Source of the DNA: Elainella saxicola E1
Lineage (GTDB): Bacteria > Cyanobacteriota > Cyanobacteriia > Elainellales > Elainellaceae
Length of the DNA stretch: 40,921 nucleotides
Assembly: GCA_002796835.1 (NCBI GenBank)
Contig: LUGL01000069.1
Span: 1-40,921 of the forward strand
Reading direction: 5' to 3'
Part shown: positions 1-7,576 of the stretch, one piece after another
How the letters are laid out: each line of letters opens with the position of its first letter
Numbering within the stretch: position 1 is the stretch's first letter
Position numbers and translations under genes: made by a program
Notes under the pieces: generated by a model
The model's database searches: none
Told to the model about the DNA's origin: nothing
What the model saw: only the letters and a program-made list of their open reading frames with translations

Positions 1-560
1 TACATGATATAACCCTGCTAAATTGTTCAAATTCGATGCGGTGTTGGGATGGTCTAGTCCTAATTGCGATCGTCTGATGTCGAGGGCTTGGAGATAGAGT
101 GGTTCTGCTTCACTGTAGCGCCCTTGAGACTCGTACAATGCTGCCAAATTATTTAGACTCAATGCGGTGTTGGGATGCTCTGCTCCTAATTGCAATCGGG
201 TGATGTCGAGGGCTTGCAAATAAAGTGGTTCTGCTTCACTGTAGCGCCCTTGTGCACGATACAACCCTGCCAAATTGTTCAAACTTAATGCGGTGATAGG
301 ATGGTCTGATTCTAATTGCGATCGGGTGATGTTGAGGGCTTGCAAGTAGAGCGGTTCTGCCTCACCGTAGCGCCCTTGTGCACGATACAACCCTGCCAAA
401 TTGTTCAAACTTAATGCGGTGATGGGATAGTCTGGTCCTAATTGCGATCGAGTGATGTCGAGACTTTGCAGGTAGAGTGGTTCTGCTTCACCGTAACGCC
501 CTTGCGAAGAGTACAACAATGCCAAATTGTTCAAACTCGTGGCTGTGGCGAAATGTTTTT
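1..560 (-). repeat. Tandem 126-bp TPR-coding repeats
   Basis: The coding sequence is arranged in units of exactly 126 bp (42 aa). The shared word GCGGTG recurs at 38, 164, 290 and 416, and a more diverged fifth unit ends near 560. Neighbouring units are very similar at the DNA level. They encode 42-residue TPRs with the pattern LNNLA-LY-QGRY-EAEPLY-QAL-I. Such arrays can gain or lose units by recombination. Confidence 0.85.
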
Positions 561-1941
561 CTCCAAAGCGTTTGATCGTCATCTCTCGGCAAGCTTTCAA
601 CCAATGCTCTGCTTCTTGCCAGACACTTTGCCCTTGATAAAACCAGGCAACTCCAATATGTAACGAATCACAATCTTCACCACTGACCAAGTATGTGTAG
701 ACTGTGGCTGCTTCTAGGTGAGGAATCGCAGGTTTAACTCTGGCGATCACATCAAGCGTCACGGTCAGCGGAATGGTTTGGGCCACTTCCGTCATTGCCA
801 CTGCAAACCCCTGTCGCAGTCCATCGGCTTCCGGCTCCAGCTTGGCGGCAAAGAACTGACGCATCAGCGCATGCAGCAAATATTGCTCGCTTCCCACTCG
901 GCTCAACAAACTTAAGCTGACAAGTTGCCGTCTGGCTCGCTCTAATGTTCCAGGCTCCAGCAGCAAACACCATTGCACTGGTTCTACAGCTTTACTAAAC
1001 AACCTCTGCCAGAAATTGCGCGGAAGGAACAATTGCCGACAGTGCTCGACAGCCGCCTCCACCAGCTTCCAGGGAATCGGCACGAGGGCAAACAAGCCTA
1101 ACAGCTTCGCTAACTGCTGTTCTGCCGGGTTCAATTTGGCCCAGCTCAAGTTAAAGGCGGCTTCTACCGGCAGCAATGCCTCATTCTGGACGGTTTCAGC
1201 CTGCAGTCGCTGCTGCATCTCGGCGAACAATAAATCAGGTTCAGCATTCAAGAAGCTGCCCACCACTCGGATTGCTAGGGGCAAGTCGCCCAGCCATTTA
1301 CAGAGTGCTCCAGCCTCAGTTTGTTCGGCTAAAATCCGCCGATCGATCTCTGCCCTCTTGTCTCGGTTGAAATGAATCTGCTCATACAGCAGTTGATAAG
1401 CCGCCAGTGGCGGTAAGGTTTCCAGGGGAAGCTGCTGCACCTCTGGCAAGTTGGCTCTGGTCGTGATCAACAGCCGAAACCGATCGTCAGTTGGCAGAAA
1501 CGGCTGTAGGCATCGGTAAGCCTCCACATCGCCCACATCATCCCAGATGATCAGCCGCACGCCCTGAGGAATCGCCTCTGCCCATTTCTGATAGCACCAC
1601 TGCACCTTGGCCGCCTCATCAAACTGCTCCGGAGGTGGCGGTAGCTCCATCCGCAACGCATATTCCAACACCTTGACCACGAGCTGATCGACAGCAATCC
1701 ACCAGATGCCAGCCGCATAATCAGCCTGATATTGCTCGGCATAATGCCAAGCCAGGTCGGTTTTGCCAATGCCGCCCATGCCTGTTGCTGCGGTGATCGC
1801 CAATCGATCGCCCTGTTGCAGCAGCCGATGCAGATCGATCAAGTCTTGCGATCGACCCACAAAGTTGCGGGAACCCAAACCGGGAGCTAAAAAGTAACGC
1901 TCTTTCCTCTGATCAGTCCCATGCGCATCAGAGGAACCTAC
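1..1941 (-). CDS. NB-ARC ATPase with TPR repeats, -1-frame part of an NLR-like STAND protein (partial, runs off left edge)
   Basis: Read on the minus strand this stretch is open from about 2015 to base 1. It encodes an NB-ARC STAND ATPase followed by TPRs, the architecture of NLR-type sensors that oligomerise after ligand binding. Visible motifs are the Walker A GMGGIGKT (1759-1782), a Walker B-like VRLIIWDD, the sensor segment RLLITTRAN and GDLPLAIRVVG, a version of the plant NB-ARC GLPLAL motif. From about 560 down to 1 there are 42-aa TPR units of the NNLAGLYRAQGRYGEAEPLY type. The frame has no ATG before the Walker A motif and no GTG before the FVGRS segment; the only earlier near-start is a TTG. 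It therefore lacks a convincing start of its own. It lies in the -1 frame relative to the upstream 164-aa ORF, and is probably expressed by frameshifting or is a disrupted gene. The 3' end is outside the window. Confidence 0.85.
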
Positions 1942-1961
1942 TTTTTTACTGCACCTCTGAT
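1904..1961 (-). promoter_or_regulatory. Candidate -1 programmed ribosomal frameshift site (slippery heptamer plus hairpin)
   Basis: On the minus strand, zero-frame codons GTA AAA AAG TAG contain the heptamer A AAA AAG (1947-1941), the E. coli dnaX type. The TAG stop (1940-1938) follows at once. A perfect 10-bp stem comes next: TTCCTCTGAT (1936-1927) pairs with ATCAGAGGAA (1913-1904) around a 13-nt loop, leaving a 4-nt spacer (6 nt if the two outer T-A pairs are open). An SD-like AGAGG (1958-1954) lies 6 nt upstream of the heptamer, close to the dnaX spacing. A -1 slip here fuses the 164-aa module directly to the NB-ARC frame, giving the junction VKKVGSSDAH. All parts are read directly from the sequence; function is inferred. 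The alternative is a simple indel or assembly error in the homopolymer. Confidence 0.65.
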
Positions 1962-2432
1962 CAGCCCCGTGAAAGTAGGGAAATATTTTGCTAAGAAATT
2001 CTCGGTATCCAGTTCAGCCTCATAGGACAAACTCACAAACGGCGGCACTGAGGAAATTACGCCTTTCAATTTGGCCGCAGCAGGCGATCCGGGCTGATTC
2101 AGCTTGTCGCGGATCTCTGTCAGAATTTGCAGCATCTCCGCAGAATAGGCAGGCGTGGGATAGGCTTCAATCTGCGTCACCGCTTCTACGATCTCTCCAA
2201 CTGCCACCTCGGCCTCTGGCTCTGGAATGCTGAGCTGACTGGCCGATCGAGCAACAAGCTGCCAATACTCCTGATCGATCGGCTGCATTTCCTGCTTCAG
2301 TTTTCGGATCCGCTGTTCCAATAACGCTTTATCTTCCAGACGTGCCAGAATTTTGGCTTCTTCAACACCCGCAAGCTGCTCCTGCAACAACTCCAACTGA
2401 TTGGCAAGCTGGTTTAATCTATCGATCGACAT
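1938..2432 (-). CDS. Coiled-coil N-terminal module of the NLR-like gene (zero-frame product)
   Basis: This 164-aa ORF begins with a strongly helical, charged region (about residues 1-65, Leu/Glu/Gln rich, probable coiled coil). An acidic middle follows, then a conserved-looking tail, LSYEAELDTENFLAKYFPTF. From memory of cyanobacterial proteins, this kind of module occurs both alone and at the N-terminus of STAND or other multidomain proteins, which suits a role as adaptor or effector-associated domain. That assignment is inference. The ORF stops at a TAG directly after A AAA AAG. The NB-ARC-TPR frame opens in -1 at exactly this point, so the ORF is either the short product of a frameshift-decoded gene or the 5' half of a gene broken by an indel in the A6 run. 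It starts at ATG 2432, 143 bp downstream of the hslO stop on the same strand. Confidence 0.75.
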   Translation of the reverse strand: MSIDRLNQLANQLELLQEQLAGVEEAKILARLEDKALLEQRIRKLKQEMQPIDQEYWQLVARSASQLSIPEPEAEVAVGEIVEAVTQIEAYPTPAYSAEMLQILTEIRDKLNQPGSPAAAKLKGVISSVPPFVSLSYEAELDTENFLAKYFPTFTGLIRGAVKK

Positions 2433-2471
2433 ATCAACTTTTCGGCATGGGGGAGCACTGCCTCCGTTTTA

Positions 2472-2490
2472 ATCCAATTTTCGATTGGAT
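2472..2490. other. Short perfect hairpin between hslO and the NLR-like gene
   Basis: ATCCAAT and ATTGGAT form a 7-bp perfect stem around a 5-nt loop, in the 143-bp gap between the hslO stop and the NLR-like start. No U-run follows on the minus strand, so it is not a clear intrinsic terminator. It could be a 5'-leader structure or an operator. Confidence 0.3.
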
Positions 2491-2575
2491 GCCCAGAGAT
2501 ACAGAGAACTTGCTAGCAATGTCGCCGAAATCACTTGAAAATAATGCGATCGCCAGAGGGCTGTTCATTGAATTG

Positions 2576-3487
2576 CTAAAGCATCGACTCGGCTCGTTCA
2601 ACGCGCAGTTCTTCAATCAGCTGTTCCAGCTCGATCGCGCCAGCCTGGTAGATCGTGTTACAGAAGTGGCAGGTTGCCTCTGCACCGCCTTCTTTTTCGA
2701 TCATGTCATGCAGCTCATCCTCGCCCAGAATTTTGAGTGCACCCATGACGCGATCGAACGAGCAATCGCACTGGAAGTGAATTAGCTGGGTTTCTGGGAA
2801 GATGCGCAGCCCCATATCGCCGACCAGATCTTCGAAAATTTGCGGTAGTGACTTGCCTGCTTGCAGCAATGGCGTGAATCCAGCCAGGGTAGCCAGTCGA
2901 GATTCCAATTTTTCAACCAGTGCCTCATCCCGTGCCGCTTTAGGCAAGACCTGAACCAACAGACCGCCTGCTGCCGTTACGCCTTGCGCACCCACAAACA
3001 CGCCCAAAATTAAAGCAGAAGGGGTTTGCTCAGAACTTACTAGATAGTGGGTCAAATCATCGCCAATTTCACCCGACACTAATTCCACCGTGCTGGAGTA
3101 AGGGTAGCCATAGCCGACATCGCGCACGACATAAACATAACCGTCTTGACCGATCGCCCCACCCACATCCAGCTTGCCTTTCGCATTGGGGGGTAACTCA
3201 ACTTCCGGACGATCGACATAGCCCCGGACCGTCCCATCTACTCCAGCATCTACCATGACGCCACCCAGAGGACCGTTGCCTTTGACACGAATGTTAATTC
3301 TGGCATCCATGCGTTTCATGCTGGAAGCCAACAGCAAACCGCCTGCCATCGTGCGACCTAACGCTGCTGTGGCGACATAAGAGAGTTGATGCCGTTGCCG
3401 TGCTTCTTCTGTGAGACGAGTGGTAATTGCGCCGACAACCCGAATCCCTCCATCCGCAGCCGTTGCTCTCAATAACTGATCTGCCAT
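2576..3487 (-). CDS. hslO: Hsp33 redox-regulated chaperone
   Basis: The 303-aa product matches Hsp33 in length and layout. The N-terminal substrate-binding fold contains GNGPLGG and RGYVDRPEVELPP. The C-terminal zinc/redox switch carries Cys240-x-Cys242 (CDC) and Cys273-x-x-Cys276 (CHFC), the four cysteines that bind zinc when reduced and form disulfides under oxidative stress. Hsp33 is a cytosolic holdase that is activated by oxidation and unfolding and stops protein aggregation. The gene is divergent from the AhpD-like gene at 3654, with a 166-bp shared intergenic region that shows no obvious operator. The NLR-like gene follows on the same strand 143 bp downstream and is probably independent of it. 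Confidence 0.95.
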   Translation of the reverse strand: MADQLLRATAADGGIRVVGAITTRLTEEARQRHQLSYVATAALGRTMAGGLLLASSMKRMDARINIRVKGNGPLGGVMVDAGVDGTVRGYVDRPEVELPPNAKGKLDVGGAIGQDGYVYVVRDVGYGYPYSSTVELVSGEIGDDLTHYLVSSEQTPSALILGVFVGAQGVTAAGGLLVQVLPKAARDEALVEKLESRLATLAGFTPLLQAGKSLPQIFEDLVGDMGLRIFPETQLIHFQCDCSFDRVMGALKILGEDELHDMIEKEGGAEATCHFCNTIYQAGAIELEQLIEELRVERAESML

Positions 3488-3653
3488 GAAATTCCTATAC
3501 AGTTCTTAACAGTTGTCTCTCTCCATTCTAAGAGATTGGCCGAACAGTCGGTCTAACGGAGGAAATTCTTCTAAAGTCTATGAGCACTCAGTCCATTCTC
3601 AGTTACGATCGCTAGCTTGGATAAAGCTGAATCATGATTGAGGTTGAGCATCT

Positions 3654-3986
3654 ATGGCTGATTATTACCAACCAGAGCATCTTGCCCATTTTGGCCAGGT
3701 GAGTCAGGGCAATCCTGAACTGGCCGAGAAGTTTTTTGCTTACTATGGTGCAGTGTTTGCTGAAGGCGCTTTGTCGGTGCGAGAAAAGGCGCTGATTGCT
3801 CTAGCGGTGGCCCACACCGTGCAATGTCCCTACTGCATTGATGCTTACAGCAAAGAGTGCTTACAGCAAGGGTCTGATCTCGAACAAATGACAGAAGCGA
3901 TCCATGTTGCCACGGCGATTCGAGGTGGCGCGTCACTCGTTCACGGCATGCAAATGCTCGATCACGTTAAACAGTTGACCATGTAA
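3654..3986 (+). CDS. AhpD-like protein associated with arsenosugar biosynthesis
   Basis: This 110-aa protein belongs to the carboxymuconolactone decarboxylase/AhpD-like all-helical family. It has the redox pair Cys58-x-x-Cys61 in QCPYCIDAY, followed by an HVATAIRGGASLVHG helix. In bacteria a peroxidase-like protein of this kind is typically encoded beside arsS, and arsS follows here after only 21 bp, so the two are almost certainly co-transcribed. Its role in arsenosugar synthesis is inferred from this pairing; whether it acts as a peroxidase or a redox partner cannot be told from sequence. The start at 3654 gives the family's usual length. The upstream SD is weak (AGGTTGAG). Confidence 0.88.
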   Translation: MADYYQPEHLAHFGQVSQGNPELAEKFFAYYGAVFAEGALSVREKALIALAVAHTVQCPYCIDAYSKECLQQGSDLEQMTEAIHVATAIRGGASLVHGMQMLDHVKQLTM

Positions 3987-4007
3987 GGTTTTTCCAAGGC
4001 AGTTTGC

Positions 4008-5129
4008 ATGTTTGAAGCAACCTCTCCATTTGAATTGGACCTAGAGAGCGTCACAACCGGCCCGAAACCAACAACTTCGCTCCTAAGACGCCAATCCCTG
4101 TTGGCCTCACCTGACTACCAGCTAAAAACGCTGGCCAGTTTAGACCTCAGCCATACCCCTCAGCAAGGCCACTTTGCCGATCGCCTAACCGATCATGGCT
4201 GGCCGTCATTGCAACCTGCTCAGCTCGAAATTTTTCAGATCAACGTCGGCAAGCTTTGCAACATGACCTGCCGTCACTGCCATGTCGATGCCGGTCCCGA
4301 TCGCCGTGAGGTTATGGATCGGAACACGATCGAAGCCTGCCTTGCTGCCTTAGATCAAACCACGGCTCACACGGTGGATATTACGGGCGGTGCCCCTGAA
4401 CTCAATCCCCATTTTCGCTACTTGGTGGACCAATGCGTGGCGCGTGGCAAGCATGTGATCGATCGCTGCAATCTCACGGTTTTGCTGCTGCCGCCTCTAG
4501 AAGATTTACCAGGCTGGTTGGCAGAACGTGGGGTTGAAGTGGTTTGTTCGCTGCCTCACTACCGCAAGTTGAATACGGACAATCAGCGGGGAGATGGCAC
4601 CTTTGAAAAATCGATCGAAGCGTTGCGGCGGCTGAATGCAGCAGGCTACGGACAGGGTAATCCTGATCGCCAGCTCACTCTCATGTCCAATCCGGTTGGC
4701 GCATTTTTAGCCAGCGGTCAGGCCAAAATGGAGCAGGAATGGAAAGCAGGATTGCTGAAAAATCATGACATCAGGTTCGATCGCCTGATTACCCTCAACA
4801 ACATGCCTATTTCCCGCTTTCTGGAATGGCTAGAGGCATCGGGCAATTTGCAGCGCTATATGGAAGTGCTGGTTAATGCCTTCAATCCGGCCACGGTCGC
4901 AGGGCTAATGTGCCGCAATACCCTCTCAGTTTCCTGGGATGGGCGGCTGTTTGATTGCGACTTCAACCAAATGCTGGATCTAGAGATTCAGCTCCTGACT
5001 GGTCAGAGACCTCATATTCGCGACTTCGATCCTGAACTGCTGACTCAGCGACAAATTGTTACCGATCGCCATTGTTTCGGCTGTACGGCAGGTGCTGGCA
5101 GTTCTTGCGGTGGTGCGATCGAGCAGTAA
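4008..5129 (+). CDS. arsS: Arsenosugar biosynthesis radical SAM protein ArsS
   Basis: The 373-aa protein has the radical-SAM cluster motif Cys84-x3-Cys88-x2-Cys91 (CNMTCRHCHVDAGP), which binds the 4Fe-4S cluster used to cleave S-adenosylmethionine. The Cys-rich C-terminal tail HCFGCTAGAGSSCGG is typical of the ArsS family. Internal family segments are DITGGAPELNP, RCNLTVL, LNNMPISRFLEWL and FNPATVAGLMCRN. ArsS is thought to join a 5'-deoxyadenosyl group to dimethylated arsenic in arsenosugar synthesis. It lies 21 bp after the AhpD-like gene. No arsM arsenic methyltransferase is adjacent; the methyltransferase at 35748 is tocopherol-type and does not supply this step. Confidence 0.95.
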   Translation: MFEATSPFELDLESVTTGPKPTTSLLRRQSLLASPDYQLKTLASLDLSHTPQQGHFADRLTDHGWPSLQPAQLEIFQINVGKLCNMTCRHCHVDAGPDRREVMDRNTIEACLAALDQTTAHTVDITGGAPELNPHFRYLVDQCVARGKHVIDRCNLTVLLLPPLEDLPGWLAERGVEVVCSLPHYRKLNTDNQRGDGTFEKSIEALRRLNAAGYGQGNPDRQLTLMSNPVGAFLASGQAKMEQEWKAGLLKNHDIRFDRLITLNNMPISRFLEWLEASGNLQRYMEVLVNAFNPATVAGLMCRNTLSVSWDGRLFDCDFNQMLDLEIQLLTGQRPHIRDFDPELLTQRQIVTDRHCFGCTAGAGSSCGGAIEQ

Positions 5130-5240
5130 TATGTGAGCAAATTGTACGGGCGAGTTTAGCAGACCAACCTGCATTCTGAAATGGATTTAGCAGCAAAACC
5201 CGCCCCTAACCAAGATCGAACTTATTTAATCCCCACTCCC

Positions 5241-6125
5241 TTACTGCACTGACTCTCGATTAGAATTCACCACGGTCTGACTCTGGTTGAAATACATGGC
5301 TCGCAGCACTAAGGCCGGATCCACCCAGTTCTCGTTGTACTTCAGGCCCCAATGGAGGTGAGGTCCAGTGGTGCGACCCGTCATGCCGACTCGGCCAATC
5401 CGCGAACCAGCCTGCATTTGCTGACCTTCCCAGATTTGAATGCCGCCATCGCGATCGATCATGTAACGCTTGCCGTCTTCAGTTTCGACATGACCCTGCA
5501 TATGACAATAAATATGCATCCACGGACCAGATTCAATCACAACAGAAGTGCCGCAATTACTGTCATCCGAGACTTCTACCACTTTTCCAGTCCACCAACT
5601 GCGCACATAGCTACCCTCTGGAGAGGCCATATCCAGGCCATAGTGAAACTCTTGACTGTAGCCGCCATCGGGCGAGGACCGATAACCAAATGGCGAAGTG
5701 TAGGCCTGAAAATTCTCGACTGGGAAAGAAGCGCCTGTCCAGGTATTGGTCGCGACTTGAGTTGCAGTGAGTTGAGCAACATGGTTATCTGCTGCACCAG
5801 TATTAATTGCCAGTTTTTGTCGCTGAGGTTTGCTGCCCTGATTGGCAGGTTGAACTGATCGATCGATCGGTTGCAGTGATCCTTCTTTCGCTTGAGCCGG
5901 TTTCTCAACTTCTGAGAGCGGCGGCGGAGCCTGAGTCACCTGGGGCGGTTGAGTAGATGGCAGCAGATCAATCGCCTTCACCCTTTCTTGCCCTGCCTCG
6001 ATCGCAGCAATGCAAGCCAGACCGATGCTGGCCCAAAAACATAGCTTCGCGATACGCTTAATCGGTTTCTGCGGCTGGTTTTGCATCATATCGATCGACG
6101 AAGACCTGGGGTTAAAAGTGGGCAT
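5241..6125 (-). CDS. M23 (LytM-type) peptidoglycan endopeptidase, membrane-anchored or secreted
   Basis: The 294-aa protein starts with a basic segment and a hydrophobic helix (LCFWASIGLACIAA, about residues 28-42), so it is exported or membrane-anchored. A Pro/Gln-rich linker follows, then a C-terminal M23 metallopeptidase domain. Zinc ligands are visible: His161-x3-Asp165 in HYGLDMA, and His256-Leu-His258 in TGPHLHWGLKYN. The domain opens with the usual SPFGYR segment. All catalytic positions are present, so it is probably an active cell-wall hydrolase. Translation could start at Met1 or at Met13/Met14, which better matches a short cytoplasmic tail; neither has a strong SD. It is divergent from the aldo/keto reductase at 6346, with a 220-bp AT-rich gap between them. 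Confidence 0.9.
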   Translation of the reverse strand: MPTFNPRSSSIDMMQNQPQKPIKRIAKLCFWASIGLACIAAIEAGQERVKAIDLLPSTQPPQVTQAPPPLSEVEKPAQAKEGSLQPIDRSVQPANQGSKPQRQKLAINTGAADNHVAQLTATQVATNTWTGASFPVENFQAYTSPFGYRSSPDGGYSQEFHYGLDMASPEGSYVRSWWTGKVVEVSDDSNCGTSVVIESGPWMHIYCHMQGHVETEDGKRYMIDRDGGIQIWEGQQMQAGSRIGRVGMTGRTTGPHLHWGLKYNENWVDPALVLRAMYFNQSQTVVNSNRESVQ

Positions 6126-6345
6126 GGGTTCACAGACCCAAATTCAGTTTGAGGATGAAGGAGAATCAGCCAACCATCTTAGCAGTCGTCTCCTGAGAAA
6201 GGTAGATGATAGGGCGAACCGCCTTTATTCTCTACTCAAGATTTACTACTCATTCAGGATACTTAAAATCAAAGAAATCGATGCACTCCTTTATTCAGTC
6301 CTGTACAGTTAAGTATTGTTTAGTTAAAAATTATTAAAATCGTCT

Positions 6346-7365
6346 ATGAGTCTACCAGAATCTGCACGCCTTCAGTTGACGCCCGATCTCAATCTCTGCC
6401 GAATCTTAAACGGGATGTGGCAGGTTTCTGGGGCGCACGGTTCGATCGATCGCCAGAAAGCAATTCCAGCCATGTTCGCTTATTTGGATGCGGGATTTAC
6501 CACCTGGGATTTAGCTGATCACTATGGACCGGCTGAAGATTTTATCGGGGAGTTTCGTCGTCAGTGGGTGGCGCAGCGAGGGGAAGCCGCTCTCGCCCAA
6601 ATTCAAGCCTTCACCAAATGGGTGCCTCGCCCGGGCCGCATGACGCGCCAAATTGTGGAAGACAACATCAACATCTCGCTGCGGCGCATGGATGTTTCCA
6701 GTTTGGACATGATGCAGTTTCACTGGTGGGAGTATGGCGATTCTAACTACCTCGACGCCCTCAAATACATGGCGGAACTCCAGGCCGCAGGTAAAATCAA
6801 GCATCTAGCCCTGACGAACTTTGATACAGAACATTTGCAAATTATTCTGGAGCAGGGCATCCCCATCGTCTCTAATCAAGTACAGTTTTCGCTGATCGAT
6901 CGCAGACCCGAAGTAGCGATGGCTTCCTTTTGTGAGCAGCATGGGGTTAAGTTGCTCGCCTATGGCAGTCTTTGCGGGGGTTTACTGTCTGAGCGCTATC
7001 TGAAAAGTACAGAACCGGGCCGATGGGATTTGGACACTGCCTCCCTGCGGAAATACAAAAACATGATCGATGCCTGGGGGGGGTGGTCGCTGTTTCAAAC
7101 GTTATTGCAGACTTTGGACTCGATCGCCCAAAAGCATCAGGTCAGCATTGCGAACGTTGCTGTGCGGTTTGTGCTCGATCGGGCTGCGGTGGCAGGGGTA
7201 ATTATTGGCGCTCGATTGGGAATTAAGGAACATGTGGCCGATAATGCAGATGTGTTTGGGTTTTCCCTCGATAATCAGGACTATGAAGCGATCGAGGCTG
7301 TTTCCAGTCAATCTCGCAATCTCTTTCAATTGATTGGAGACTGCGGGGATGAATATCGTCGTTAA
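6346..7365 (+). CDS. Aldo/keto reductase
   Basis: The 339-aa protein has the AKR (beta/alpha)8 layout. Catalytic tetrad candidates are visible: Asp and Tyr in FTTWDLADHYG, Lys in AFTKWVP and His in MMQFHWWEY. A C-terminal NADPH-binding segment with IIGAR follows. It should be a cytosolic NAD(P)H-dependent oxidoreductase acting on a carbonyl substrate that sequence alone does not reveal. It stands alone, divergent from the M23 gene, and is followed by a weak hairpin and the cyclase promoter region. The start at 6346 has no strong SD but gives a normal N-terminus. Confidence 0.9.
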   Translation: MSLPESARLQLTPDLNLCRILNGMWQVSGAHGSIDRQKAIPAMFAYLDAGFTTWDLADHYGPAEDFIGEFRRQWVAQRGEAALAQIQAFTKWVPRPGRMTRQIVEDNINISLRRMDVSSLDMMQFHWWEYGDSNYLDALKYMAELQAAGKIKHLALTNFDTEHLQIILEQGIPIVSNQVQFSLIDRRPEVAMASFCEQHGVKLLAYGSLCGGLLSERYLKSTEPGRWDLDTASLRKYKNMIDAWGGWSLFQTLLQTLDSIAQKHQVSIANVAVRFVLDRAAVAGVIIGARLGIKEHVADNADVFGFSLDNQDYEAIEAVSSQSRNLFQLIGDCGDEYRR

Positions 7366-7423
7366 TGCCTTTCTCCTATCTGATGCGATTGTTTTGTGAT
7401 CTTGCTTGAAGTTACTGCTTGAG

Positions 7424-7441
7424 GAAGGGGTGACACCCTTC
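7424..7441. other. Weak hairpin after the aldo/keto reductase
   Basis: GAAGGG and CCCTTC form a 6-bp stem around GTGACA, 58 bp after the reductase stop. No T-run follows, so it is at best a weak or factor-dependent terminator. Confidence 0.3.
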
Positions 7442-7576
7442 AGTCAATCTAGTGACTAGACGTTTACTGTAATCACTTGACCAGATCATTGACTTAACCA
7501 GACAATTCCTTTAGACCAGACATTTCTACCTGATTTGCACTTCCTTGCCTAGACCCTTTGTTTCCTGGAGTCAGTC

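Noticed and set aside
1-1900. The left 1.9 kb seemed to lack a gene because no frame with a proper start spans it
   Set aside because: Reading the minus strand gives one uninterrupted frame with NB-ARC and TPR motifs; it lacks only its own start codon.
2342-2785. A 147-codon + strand ORF
   Set aside because: It is a shadow of the hslO 3' end and the NLR-like gene start on the other strand, with no SD or recognisable family.
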